Assembly (NCBI RefSeq): GCF_004028155.1
Contig: NZ_SBII01000010.1
Location: 1-64,000, forward strand
Length of the DNA: 64,000 nt
Direction: 5' to 3'
Origin: Flavobacterium cerinum
GTDB taxonomy: Bacteria; Bacteroidota; Bacteroidia; Flavobacteriales; Flavobacteriaceae
Numbering within the stretch: the first letter of the stretch is position 1; each line of letters opens with the position of its first letter. Positions 1-8,834 of this stretch are shown here, in pieces. Made by a program: the position numbers and the translations under genes. The notes beneath the pieces were generated by a model. It saw only the letters and a program-made list of their open reading frames with translations. It was not told the origin of the DNA and searched no databases.

Positions 1-66
1 CTCTATAAATTTAGGCAGATAATTGGCACTTAACTCTATTAGCTGATCAAAAGTGATACTGAACAT
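1..66 (-). CDS. 5' end of an unidentified gene, cut by the window edge
   Basis: An open frame of 22 codons begins with ATG at 66 and runs off the left edge without a stop. It starts 57 bp downstream of the serine hydrolase stop and on the same strand, so it could be the next gene of that unit. The visible residues (MFSITFDQLIELSANYLPKF at the N-terminus) are too few to assign a family. It may also be a chance open frame. Confidence 0.3.
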   Translation of the reverse strand, partial: MFSITFDQLIELSANYLPKFIE

Positions 67-122
67 GGGTTAATACTACTTTGATGGGTCAATTTACGCC
101 ATATTTAGCGAGGCTGCCATTG

Positions 123-680
123 TTACGTTTTAGAAATCAATTCCTGTATGTCATTAATCATATTCGGAATTGCGCCGTGATAAGAATGGTCCGTACCTGA
201 CAATACCCTCCAATGTACCTTCGGAATTATTTTACGGTAGGATGTAAATTGGTTAGCAGGAATCACATCATCATCGATTGAGTGATATAAATAAATATTG
301 TCAAGCATACTAAGGTTACCTATAAAATCATCCTCTATTACATATTCTGAAACATCCCAGTCCTGGTCTTTCCAATAGGGAACACCAAATAAGATCATTC
401 CTAATACGCTATCAGGAACCGGTTCTTTTGAAAAATATTTTAATATAATTGAGGCTCCTAAGGAATGACCCATTAGAATTACTTTCCCCGATAAATTCTT
501 GAGATTTTTTGTTAAAACCGCTTCCCAATCAAAATAACTTGGTGTATCAGCATCCGGCATATGAGGATATATTATCTTAAACTGATCACCAAGTTTTATT
601 CTTAGCTCGTCTACAATCACTTGCTCCTGTTCTGTAGTCACACTCCCTGCACCCTGAATAAATAATATTTCGTAGTTCAT
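123..680 (-). CDS. RBBP9/YdeN-type alpha/beta serine hydrolase
   Basis: This 185-residue protein is a small single-domain alpha/beta hydrolase, probably cytoplasmic since no signal peptide is visible. The nucleophile elbow GHSLGAS puts the catalytic serine at residue 73. An acidic loop IDDDVIP (residues 135-141) supplies the likely catalytic aspartate, and the GTDHSYHG motif near 162-169 supplies the histidine. The N-terminal strand followed by IQGAG is typical of the RBBP9/YdeN (DUF1749-like) hydrolases, whose natural substrates are mostly unknown. Length is normal for the family. It lies next to decayed sequence, which suggests an accessory gene. The family call is firm; the substrate is not known. 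Confidence 0.8.
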   Translation of the reverse strand: MNYEILFIQGAGSVTTEQEQVIVDELRIKLGDQFKIIYPHMPDADTPSYFDWEAVLTKNLKNLSGKVILMGHSLGASIILKYFSKEPVPDSVLGMILFGVPYWKDQDWDVSEYVIEDDFIGNLSMLDNIYLYHSIDDDVIPANQFTSYRKIIPKVHWRVLSGTDHSYHGAIPNMINDIQELISKT

Positions 681-902
681 TGTCTATGATTTAGTATCAC
701 TATGAAAGTGAACTATGAAATTAATAATTTCCATCGGAATATAAGTGGCTACTATAAAACTTTAACGGAAGCAGAAGTCCGGTTAAGCGATTGTAATAAT
801 AGTCAGAATCCTAACTGCTAAAGAAATTATCGATTAACAGTATTTCCGCCTCAGGCAGATCCAATACTTTCCTGCCGTATTACCCTGAGAAAATAGTCCG
901 GG

Positions 903-1109
903 TCATTGAATCGAATCATCTTCTACGTTTTTTTCAATGATACGTAGTGTACGGCTATCAAATAATCCTCCGAAATATTTATTTAAAACCTCTGCGAATA
1001 CAGGATCAGCATTTTCAACCTGACCAAAAAGGGTCATACTGGAATGAAGTTTCATATCGTCAGGAGAACCAAATATTTCTTGTGCTGATTTATCATTAAT
1101 AGCCAGAGC
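903..1109 (-). pseudogene. C-terminal half of a DUF1810-family protein
   Basis: Translating the minus strand gives about 68 codons ending at TGA 903-905. They contain the core of DUF1810 proteins: EIFGSPDDMKLHSSMTLF, then DPVFAEVLNKYFGG and DSRTL. Intact family members are about 140 residues, so only the second half is present. The frame meets an in-frame TAG at 1110-1112, and the sequence beyond no longer resembles the family. The gene was therefore cut by a rearrangement rather than by one base change. No promoter or start codon remains. Confidence 0.7.
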
Positions 1110-1120
1110 CTACGAACGAA

Positions 1121-1234
1121 ATGTATAAAGATTACCTATCTGCTATTCAGGCCCAGACTGAAGATAATGATATCCAAGTTTCTTTCCTACTTCATAAAAA
1201 GGCGGCCGGTAATGAACTAACACCTATACGGTAA
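1121..1234 (+). other. Short unassigned open frame in the decayed region
   Basis: A 37-codon plus-strand frame starts at ATG 1121 directly at the break of the DUF1810 remnant; the same frame is open upstream to 1103. Its composition is protein-like (MYKDYLSAIQAQTEDNDIQ at the start), but I recognise no family. It may be a piece of another disrupted gene. There is no evidence that it is expressed. Confidence 0.2.
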
Positions 1235-1362
1235 CGATATGGGACAAAAATATGGTGTTTTCGGACAGCAGTTGCTCCTTCGTTAAATAATATATTACTT
1301 TTTTTTTAGAATCACATGTTCTAATGTCAGATCATTTACAATTCACATTGTACAGGATTACT

Positions 1363-1494
1363 TTATACTTCAACATGTAACCGAGCAAAAAAATCATCAA
1401 AATTATTTGCCAGCAGCCATAAATTTTGATATTTCACTTCCTCAGGCATTACTGCCTCATTTTCATCATAATTATGGTTCAAGCTTAAGATTAT
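1363..1494 (-). pseudogene. C-terminal remnant resembling a SMI1/KNR4 (SUKH) protein
   Basis: The minus strand is open for about 44 codons, ending at TAA 1363-1365. It reads with the pattern seen at the end of SUKH proteins: an acidic region, then QNLWLLANNFDDFFARLHVE. Its frame begins directly after the stop codon of the adjacent transposase tail, in the same frame, so the front of the gene was replaced or interrupted there. SUKH proteins often act as immunity proteins against contact-dependent toxins. The assignment rests on a short stretch and is tentative. Confidence 0.4.
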
Positions 1495-1587
1495 TTACGA
1501 CACTTTTTTATTGCTCCTATAGAATACCTCATTTGGAGTAAGATCCTGGTTTGACTGATGCCTTCGCTCATTGTTATAAAATTCTAT
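1495..1587 (-). pseudogene. C-terminal tail of an IS3-type transposase
   Basis: About 30 minus-strand codons ending at TAA 1495-1497 read IEFYNNERRHQSNQDLTPNE and then VFYRSN. This is the characteristic end of the DDE integrase domain of IS3-family OrfB (YNxxRxHxxxxxxTPxE). A stop lies just upstream in frame, and no other part of the transposase is visible. It is a dead fragment of an insertion sequence. Confidence 0.65.
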
Positions 1588-1725
1588 ACTTTAAAGATGT
1601 TGAAAGATTTGAAAATTCAAAGATGTAGTATACTGGGTATATAATTATCTTAAAATAAATCATTCAATAAAATAAAGATTTGAAATTTTCTATATTAGTA
1701 AATAAAATTTGATGAAACGACACAA

Positions 1726-1771
1726 AAAATCCCGCCAAATTTCTGTAAAAAAAGAAATTTAACGGGATTTT
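1726..1771. terminator. Long inverted repeat, probable bidirectional terminator
   Basis: Two 18-nt arms (1726-1743 and 1754-1771) pair at 16 of 18 positions around a 10-nt A-rich loop. The arms begin or end with A/T runs, as in rho-independent terminators working both ways. It lies between the decayed region and the PKD gene and may be the terminator of that gene, 195 bp away, or part of a mobile-element end. Confidence 0.45.
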
Positions 1772-1965
1772 ATTTTCTATGGTTTTATCGCTAAATCGGA
1801 CATTTTTTTCTTCCAATCCTATTTATAATTTGAAGAATTTATATTTATAAAACAATAAAACAAATTTTTATTATATTTTGTAGGTCTAGTTTTAAAACGT
1901 CGATTTAAAATACACTAACTAAGTGTGCATTTAATTTCTTTATATTGAAATAGTAAACCACAAAA

Positions 1966-4900
1966 TTAATGGGTGACTAACACATTTTTCTGTAACAATA
2001 TTTTTCCATTTTCTTTAAGGGTAACAACATAATTGCCAGCTGCGTAATGTCCTAAATCCAATAACCAGCTCCCTTTTTCGGTTTTTGGGATATAATAATC
2101 CAGTAAGCGTCCCATCGGATCGAATAATTCTATAATGGGATTATTTACCAGAATAATACTTTCAATTTCGAAAACAAATTTCACCTCCTGTATAACAGGA
2201 TTAGGTACTATAAGTAAGCTGTTTTCTATTTTATTTGTTTCCTCAACTCCTGCTGGTCTAGATACGGCAAAACTAGGTAACATAACACTGAAATCCCTAA
2301 AACAAGGTCTTCTTTCCGAATTGATACTATTCATTCTAATCTTAGCTGAACCTCCTTGAAAATCTTGATCCGGAAGCAGACTGAATGTAAAGTTTCCTCC
2401 TCCAGGAGGTACACTTACTGTAGATGGCTGAAATATGCCTACATTATTGGAAGTGGATATAGTAACACTAATTGGCTGTGAGTTATTGTTGCCTATATGG
2501 TAACTAAGGACATATTGGTTGAACGGTGATGTTTGTGCTGTAATAGAATTTAGAGTCGCATCAATTACACAACCACAATTGTCTACTCTTATATTTAAAT
2601 CCGGACTTACAAAAGTACACTGTGCATTCCCTAGTGCCATATTGTAGGTAGCAGATGCACTCGGGATATTGTATTGGGATACTTCACCTGTTCCTGCTAA
2701 TACAGATACACCATTAGAACGCCAACTCCAATTGTCAAATTCTTCAATTGATGGGCCCAGCAAGGTTCCAGTTTCAAATTTATCGCAAAAAGTATAACAG
2801 CCAGATGGAAATATCCACATGTAACTTTCAAGACTCTTAGGAACATCTATCTGCAGGGAGGTTTTGCAGCCACTTTCGCTGGTAAAGATTACCTGATATG
2901 CACCTCCATGAGTTACTGTAATATCTGGACCACTGTCGCCATTACTCCATAAAAAGGTTCCCGGACTGTCAGCAGTTGCATGCAATTTGAAAGAGAAAGG
3001 ATTACAGACAAGATTGTCCATATATAGATCCGTAATTTGAGGTGGGTCGTAAACGGTAAGCTCATGCGTGGTTGTATTTGTGCAGAACAAACCTCCTTCC
3101 AATGGTTCTTTTACTTGTAGAGTATAGATATAGGTACCCGTTCCAGATGGTGTATGTTCCAATATGGCATTTGTACCCAATGTAATTCCTCCTAAAGTCC
3201 ATAGATATTGAAGTGTAACAGAATCTCCCCCACTCCCGGTAAACTTAACGGCCTGACCATTACAAATGTTGTGGAAGCCCGTAATTTTTGCCTCTGGAGG
3301 ATTTACAAAGCTAACGCCTACTTTGTTATAAATATCTTCGAAGCAACTATTTGTATTCATTACCCTAACCCAGTAACTACCTTCAGTACTTGCCAAAAAA
3401 GGATTAGATGTGCCTCCCGGACCCAAAATTGGCAAATTGTCATTCATCCATTGGAAGCCCGTTGGTATTTGCGTTCCTCCTGCTGGTAAATATGATAATG
3501 AAATAGTACTTCCTGTACATCCAATAGCAGATGAAGGTGTAATTGTACCATTCATATTTTTAATAACTACCTTGATGGTCTTTTTAGTTTTACTACTAAT
3601 GCAACCATACTTGTTAATGACGACAAGGGTTATTGTTTTTTCACCAGCAGTAGAGAAAACCTTGTTTGGATTTTTTTGAGTATTTGTGGTATTGTCACCA
3701 AAGTCCCAGAGATAAGTATCTCCTGGCTGAATGCTTGATGGCGGTATTGTAAATTGTATAGATTCCTTCTCACAATATGGACCGGAGCTAATATCAAAAT
3801 TAGCTACAGGAAAGGCTGGTAGAACAAGAGTAACTTGCTTAGAACAGGTAGGATAACCACTCCCGGAAATATTCACAAGCAAGTTGTAAGTACCCGGAGC
3901 CAGGCTTAGGTTACGCGTGGTTGTAGTATCCCCGTTTGCTCCTACCTGGGGTTTGATAACATTATTTACTTTAAACTCCCAAACTGTTATTGGTGTTGTA
4001 ACAGAATAGTTGGAATAATCCAGCAATTTAACATTATATGTACCTCCAGAACCACAAATAACATTGTATTTTAAATCAGGAATATAAGGCACGAGCACAT
4101 TAGCAGATTTAACTGCTTTACAAGGCTGTCCATTTACAATGTAGGTTGCGGTATAGGAAATAGAATAATTTCCGGCAATTGGATACTTATAAGTAGCTTG
4201 AGTACTTGATGACGAAACAGGATCCCCACCCCACGTTATGGTAGGGCTTCCCGAATAAGTCGCCGTAGCAGTTACTGTGCCACAGTTATAAATAGTATTC
4301 AGTGTCAAATTCGCAGGCGGAGAAATTGTACATTGCTCATCACTACATTTTTTCTCAAATACCACCACATTCGTCTTCAATGCACATGTTAAGTTTGAAA
4401 CAACTGCATAATAGTTTCCAAATCCAGATTCTAATGCTGATACTTCATAGTTTGGGGTATTCTCCCCGGGAATAATTACATTATTCTTATACCACACTAT
4501 TGTATGGGTACTCCATGTACCTGTAGTAAGCGAAGTAGATAATTTCCTAGCTGATTCTGGAACATCTGACATATTGCACGCGATTGCTCCCGCAGGATTT
4601 GTGACTTTAGCTGATGGTGCCAAAGCTACATTTACATTTACAGTCTTTACTATTGTACTATTACAACCATTCGGATTTTGAACGGTTAATTTAACTGTAA
4701 AATTGCTAGGAGAGCCATCTGTTACATTAAATACATGAGAGGCTGTTGTTCCTGAGGCAGTAATGCCATCACCAAAATCCCAAGTAATAGATCCAGTGCC
4801 ATTATTCAATGCAGGACTTGAACTCAATGAGAATGTTTTTGAACTTCCACTACAAATATTTCCTACAATTGGATTGATTGTTATTTGAGGTGAACCAATA

Positions 4901-6945
4901 GTTACAGCGAAAGTCTTTATTTCTGTAATATTACACTTTTTGATAGCCAAAACAACATTTACATTCTGTGATGTTGCAAATTCATTCCATAAGATGGTAG
5001 CGGTAGAACCAGTGTTTGATCCTTGTACGCTTCCTGAGGATGCTGGAGAAATGGTCCAAGAATAGCTATCAGCATCTGCCATCACATAACTGTAAGTTTG
5101 ATAAGAACTAGCACATGTAATGTTAGTTCCAGTAATTCCTCCGGGGAAACTAATAAGGTTCAAAGGAATAGTCAAAGAGTCCGATTTACAAACAGGTTCA
5201 TTCGTACTCTGTCTCCATATTCTTAGCTTATAGGTTCCTGCATACGGATAATCGAAAGTTACACTGACCGTGTTTCCAAACGTAGAGCCTGCTATGTGAC
5301 CTCCATCTACTTCCCATCCAATTATTGTATTGGGAACCGTATTGCTGAACGTAAATGTTGTTGGAGAAGCTGGGCATACTACAGTATTACCTGAAAAACT
5401 AGCAATCAGAGGGATTTCATTTCCTTTTATACCGACTTGTAGTACCTTTTCGGCACAAAAATTATTACCACTCAAAGTAATGCTATAATTTCCTGCTGTT
5501 GCAAAATTTGGCGTAACAGACTCTCCTGTAGTTGTTACAGTTGATCCACTTGGTAACTTTTTTACTTTCCAAGTACCTGAAAGTCCCGAGGCAGTCGTGT
5601 ATGATGCTCCTGGGGTACTCAGGCATAAATTTGTTGGTCCATCAATATCGGAATCTGACTTGACAGTTATGGTCTTTGTAGCAGTACCTCCACAGTTAAG
5701 TAATGTATTTTGGTAGGTGCACTTAAGTACAAATGTCCCAGAACCGCTACCCGGATTAACCAGTACTTCGTTTCGCTGATCTGTAAATATAACTGCTGCG
5801 TTAGTGTTTGCACTGTTTACAATTTCCCATACAAAGTCTGTTGTTGGCCACTGTGGAAGTTTATAACCTGTCTGCGTATCTTCACAAAGTGAGGCATCTC
5901 CAATAATAATACCTTGACTTGCAATTATAGGAATCTTGATTGTTCTGGGTTCATAACAATCTGTCCGGCAATCCGAAGGATTGAAAGTCACATAACCAAA
6001 TCCTGTAGTATCTGGTCGTTCAGGTGACGTTGGAGTCCAGACTACTTCTATAATACGCCCATAAGGAATCCTTGAAACTATAGTACCTCCAACAACTGAC
6101 CAATCGTATTTTTCACAATCATTAAAATCAGGAGGAAGTGAGTAAAAGGTTTTTTGTCCTTGGCAAACTACACTTGCACAACTAATATCTACACCTCTTT
6201 TTTTAACTGTTACACGTCTAGTAAAAACATCTTTGCAAGAACAACTATTTACAACCACTAATCTTACGTTAAAAGTTCCTTCATTAAGATAAGCATGGGT
6301 AGGCTCAAACGCTGCTGAAGTCGATCCATCACCAAAATCCCAGTAGTAATGTTCTAAAGCGGTACCGCCATTTGAACTGGAAGTATTAGTAAAATATATG
6401 GTTTGGTTTCTACATGCATCAAAAGGTAAATTTGTATCAGTTGTATTTTGAGGTACAATCTGAAACGACGCAGTCGGTGAGGTTTTCAGATCGACACATA
6501 GTGCCGGATAATTCAGTGCACCAGTTGGGGTAGTAGTACTAACAGCGATAGAACCAGCATTTAAAGTACTTGACCACTTTACCCTACAATGTAAGTCATC
6601 TTGAAATAGTATCGTTCCACCTACCACTGTCCATTGGGTATTGGTATAAGGAATTGGACCACCAGAATGAAATTCGTAGTTTACGGTAGTACCCTTACAA
6701 AATTCCAAGCAAAGTCCCTCAGCTATTAATTCCTCGTAAGTTTTACGAGTGGCATTTGCCCCTTCTGTACATCCTACAAAGGTATCCCAAAGGAAAAGTG
6801 TGGGTTGAACCGTTTGGCTCATTACTGGATCTGCAAATAGCAGTACAAATACCAAGCTAAAATACAGCGAAATTTTATTACCAAGAAAGGAATAAAACAA
6901 TAACCGTATAGCATTTCCATACGGGACGAGTAGTTGTTTGTTCAT
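1966..6945 (-). CDS. Giant secreted PKD-domain protein with type IX secretion C-terminal domain
   Basis: This 1659-residue protein is built for the cell surface. The N-terminus has a hydrophobic segment (about residues 25-40) and a likely signal peptidase site near ADPVMSQ. At least three PKD domains show the WDFGDG core near residues 202, 726 and 1082, with further Ig/PKD-like beta repeats containing paired cysteines between them. The last 85 or so residues (from about 1575) match a type A T9SS sorting domain: a VPNPV motif, then GRLLD, GxYVVTLKENGK and a basic end. Such proteins pass the outer membrane through the type IX system and are anchored or released, often as adhesins or gliding or matrix proteins. 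No catalytic domain is recognisable. It stands alone between a decayed region and a gene-poor stretch. Confidence 0.85.
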   Translation of the reverse strand: MNKQLLVPYGNAIRLLFYSFLGNKISLYFSLVFVLLFADPVMSQTVQPTLFLWDTFVGCTEGANATRKTYEELIAEGLCLEFCKGTTVNYEFHSGGPIPYTNTQWTVVGGTILFQDDLHCRVKWSSTLNAGSIAVSTTTPTGALNYPALCVDLKTSPTASFQIVPQNTTDTNLPFDACRNQTIYFTNTSSSNGGTALEHYYWDFGDGSTSAAFEPTHAYLNEGTFNVRLVVVNSCSCKDVFTRRVTVKKRGVDISCASVVCQGQKTFYSLPPDFNDCEKYDWSVVGGTIVSRIPYGRIIEVVWTPTSPERPDTTGFGYVTFNPSDCRTDCYEPRTIKIPIIASQGIIIGDASLCEDTQTGYKLPQWPTTDFVWEIVNSANTNAAVIFTDQRNEVLVNPGSGSGTFVLKCTYQNTLLNCGGTATKTITVKSDSDIDGPTNLCLSTPGASYTTASGLSGTWKVKKLPSGSTVTTTGESVTPNFATAGNYSITLSGNNFCAEKVLQVGIKGNEIPLIASFSGNTVVCPASPTTFTFSNTVPNTIIGWEVDGGHIAGSTFGNTVSVTFDYPYAGTYKLRIWRQSTNEPVCKSDSLTIPLNLISFPGGITGTNITCASSYQTYSYVMADADSYSWTISPASSGSVQGSNTGSTATILWNEFATSQNVNVVLAIKKCNITEIKTFAVTIGSPQITINPIVGNICSGSSKTFSLSSSPALNNGTGSITWDFGDGITASGTTASHVFNVTDGSPSNFTVKLTVQNPNGCNSTIVKTVNVNVALAPSAKVTNPAGAIACNMSDVPESARKLSTSLTTGTWSTHTIVWYKNNVIIPGENTPNYEVSALESGFGNYYAVVSNLTCALKTNVVVFEKKCSDEQCTISPPANLTLNTIYNCGTVTATATYSGSPTITWGGDPVSSSSTQATYKYPIAGNYSISYTATYIVNGQPCKAVKSANVLVPYIPDLKYNVICGSGGTYNVKLLDYSNYSVTTPITVWEFKVNNVIKPQVGANGDTTTTRNLSLAPGTYNLLVNISGSGYPTCSKQVTLVLPAFPVANFDISSGPYCEKESIQFTIPPSSIQPGDTYLWDFGDNTTNTQKNPNKVFSTAGEKTITLVVINKYGCISSKTKKTIKVVIKNMNGTITPSSAIGCTGSTISLSYLPAGGTQIPTGFQWMNDNLPILGPGGTSNPFLASTEGSYWVRVMNTNSCFEDIYNKVGVSFVNPPEAKITGFHNICNGQAVKFTGSGGDSVTLQYLWTLGGITLGTNAILEHTPSGTGTYIYTLQVKEPLEGGLFCTNTTTHELTVYDPPQITDLYMDNLVCNPFSFKLHATADSPGTFLWSNGDSGPDITVTHGGAYQVIFTSESGCKTSLQIDVPKSLESYMWIFPSGCYTFCDKFETGTLLGPSIEEFDNWSWRSNGVSVLAGTGEVSQYNIPSASATYNMALGNAQCTFVSPDLNIRVDNCGCVIDATLNSITAQTSPFNQYVLSYHIGNNNSQPISVTISTSNNVGIFQPSTVSVPPGGGNFTFSLLPDQDFQGGSAKIRMNSINSERRPCFRDFSVMLPSFAVSRPAGVEETNKIENSLLIVPNPVIQEVKFVFEIESIILVNNPIIELFDPMGRLLDYYIPKTEKGSWLLDLGHYAAGNYVVTLKENGKILLQKNVLVTH

Positions 6946-7376
6946 AGATTAAGTTTGAATTTTACCAAGGTGGTATTTATGTTAAAAATATAATAATAGA
7001 CTATTTATCAACCAATTATAAATAATTATTAACATTAAATTAACAAATATACATATTGTTAAAAGTTTTATTTTTAGCATTTATGACTATAAACTGTTGA
7101 ATTCACTCATGTTTTTTCAATTCTTATTTATGAGTCTTCTCTTACTATTCTAAATGAACTATTTATGTTTTTATATATAAATTTGAAATAGACTTATATA
7201 AATGTCATTTGTAAATACAGTAGAACCTGTTAATCAAATTTTAAAATATATCAATTCCTAAGGTTAGTTTATTGAGCTTTTCTGCAAGCCAAAGTTCAAC
7301 ATGAAGCGCATCAAGATAATGGATTTATACTTACAATATTAGAGGCTGGCTTACGTCTATAAATAACCCTGAAAAT
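6946..7376. other. AT-rich gene-free stretch
   Basis: I see no supported gene, RNA or strong terminator here. Short open frames on both strands are broken by stops. A roughly 30-codon minus-strand frame ending around 7243 reads protein-like (LHVELWLAEKLNKLTLGIDI), but I cannot assign it. The region probably holds the promoter of the PKD gene at its left end and the missing end of the truncated recombinase at its right. Confidence 0.5.
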
Positions 7377-7950
7377 TTAGGTACAGTATTTTAAAGTCGT
7401 ATTATTAGAGCAGTTGCGTACCGTTTTGAGGTAAAACTCAAAGTCCTTAGCAAATTGAAAGTTCAGTTCCCTGAATTCAAGATCATCAGTGTCAAATTTA
7501 AATTTGATGAAATTTGCAATATGGTCTTTAGTCGTCGTATACCTAATTATGAGTACCAAGCGCAAATTCCCCTTTTCCAACAAGGGCAAGCATCTCGTCA
7601 TTATGCAGCTGAAATTCTTCCAGGACTTTAGCTTTATCGGCGGTCTTTCCAAGAACGCTGTCCATAATTCTTTGTGAAGTAATGGTGCGGTCATTACACA
7701 TCATGTCCAGCTTAATCTGGTTGATCTTGGAAATCATTGTATCAAGGAACATATTAATTGCCCTTGCGTCCTCCTTTGTACCAATAGCTCTTTCAGCCTT
7801 CTGGTCCCATCTGGCTATATCCCATTTACGTTTTGTTGATTTTTCTTTTGGAATACCATCAACAGTGATTCTAAGATAAATAAATCTAATGTTTGACGGT
7901 TTCTCTGGGGTCTTCAGGAAGAAGGTTAATCCAAAACTTGTTTCTAACAT
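7377..7950 (-). pseudogene. Truncated, frameshifted tyrosine recombinase (integrase)
   Basis: The first frame (7543-7950, ATG at 7950) encodes the N-terminal arm-binding domain of Bacteroidota integrases, with FFLKTPE, YLRITVDGIPKE and KWDIARWDQK, ending in GEFALGT. The next frame, up to 7377, continues with RYTTTKDHIANFI, FRELNFQFAKDFEFYL and CSNNTTLKY, the core-binding domain. A one-base shift near 7550 separates them. Reading stops at LKYCT, so the whole catalytic domain (R-H-R-Y) is missing. It can no longer recombine DNA. Its start faces tRNA-Val 300 bp away, the usual arrangement of an element integrated at a tRNA gene. Confidence 0.85.
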
Positions 7951-8148
7951 AATTCATCGATTTAAAAATTAATAAATTTCGAACTATAATGCTTTAAACA
8001 CAAGTCGTTAACGTGATTTACATGTTGATAATCAATATTTTAACATTGATTCTGTGGCATTTTTTTTCATTTTTTTTTACTGCCACAAATCTGCCACAAA
8101 CTATTTGAGTATCTTTATAAATTTTGATGGTTTTGGGAGTAAAAGCAA

Positions 8149-8178
8149 AAAACCCGCAAATCAAAATTTGCAGGTTTT
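8149..8178 (-). terminator. Terminator downstream of tRNA-Val
   Basis: Arms at 8149-8161 and 8166-8178 pair at 12 of 13 positions around a 4-nt loop. Read on the minus strand the stem is followed by a run of T, as expected for rho-independent termination of the tRNA transcript about 75 bp after its 3' end. Confidence 0.75.
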
Positions 8179-8250
8179 CCTAAGCTTTATAAGATATTTT
8201 AATGAATTTATTTTCTTTAGAAGAATTACTTTCAACTCACTATTAATAGG

Positions 8251-8328
8251 TGGTGGGCGATAAGGGATTCGAACCCCTGACCCTCTGGGTGTAAACCAGA
8301 TGCTCTGAACCAACTGAGCTAATCGCCC
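8251..8328 (-). tRNA. tRNA-Val (anticodon UAC)
   Basis: The 5' arm GGGCGAT (from 8328) pairs with ATCGCCC at 8255-8261, followed by discriminator A and an encoded CCA (8251-8253). The D arm has AGCTCAGTTGGT, the T arm has GGTTCGAATCC, and the anticodon loop TTTACAC holds TAC, giving valine. All four arms fold normally. It has its own promoter and terminator. A dead integrase next to its 3' end marks it as a likely attachment site. Confidence 0.97.
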
Positions 8329-8374
8329 GAATTCACAATAATTTACTGTTAGATACAATTCCTTATTGCGAGTG

Positions 8375-8404
8375 CAAATATACACTTACTATTTGAATCT
8401 ACAA
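8375..8404 (-). promoter_or_regulatory. Bacteroidota-type promoter of tRNA-Val
   Basis: Read on the minus strand, TTG (8404-8402), a 19-nt spacer and TATATTTG (8382-8375) fit the consensus TTG-N17-23-TAnnTTTG exactly. The -7 element ends 47 bp before the tRNA 5' end, leaving a short leader for RNase processing. Confidence 0.75.
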
Positions 8405-8421
8405 GAATTTAAAAAAAAAGA

Positions 8422-8799
8422 TTAAACTTTTTTTACATTCTTTAAAATAGCCTTCTCACTGTAATTTATAATTTCCAATTCAATAGGCTCATTTTTAGAT
8501 GTATTCCCTTCTATTATATAAACTTTACCTCCTTCTTTATTTGGCTTATTACTTCTTGAAAAATCAACATCTCCATTATCAAGACTATTTTTCACGTCCT
8601 GAAGGGTTATCGCTTTTTGATCAAAAACTGCCTGAGCTTCTTTGGAAATTACAATTCCTTTAGCTCTTATGCTTTTTAAAACCCTGCAATTGGGCATATA
8701 ACAAAACTCTGTGCGTTTATTCTGAAAGATAAATAAAAGGAACACTCCTCCTATTAAAAATCCCAGCATATAATAGGCAAATCGATGTATAAACTTCAT
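8422..8799 (-). CDS. Small membrane-anchored DUF4258 protein
   Basis: This 125-residue protein has one transmembrane helix (about residues 9-26) followed by a soluble domain. FCYMPNCRVLKSIRAKG, with two cysteines, follows the helix, and the rest resembles the DUF4258 fold, including a KVYIIEG strand. The function of the family is unknown; some members lie beside toxin-antitoxin-like genes. It begins 35 bp after the proline dehydrogenase stop on the same strand and is probably co-transcribed with it. Confidence 0.7.
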   Translation of the reverse strand: MKFIHRFAYYMLGFLIGGVFLLFIFQNKRTEFCYMPNCRVLKSIRAKGIVISKEAQAVFDQKAITLQDVKNSLDNGDVDFSRSNKPNKEGGKVYIIEGNTSKNEPIELEIINYSEKAILKNVKKV

Positions 8800-8834
8800 T
8801 CTTTATTTTTTTGCAAAAGTAATCAAAAAGGCGC

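Noticed and set aside
8161..8385. 74-residue minus-strand open frame across the tRNA
   Set aside because: It is a translation of tRNA-Val and its flanks (RLAQLVQ... pattern typical of tRNA read-through) and not a protein gene.
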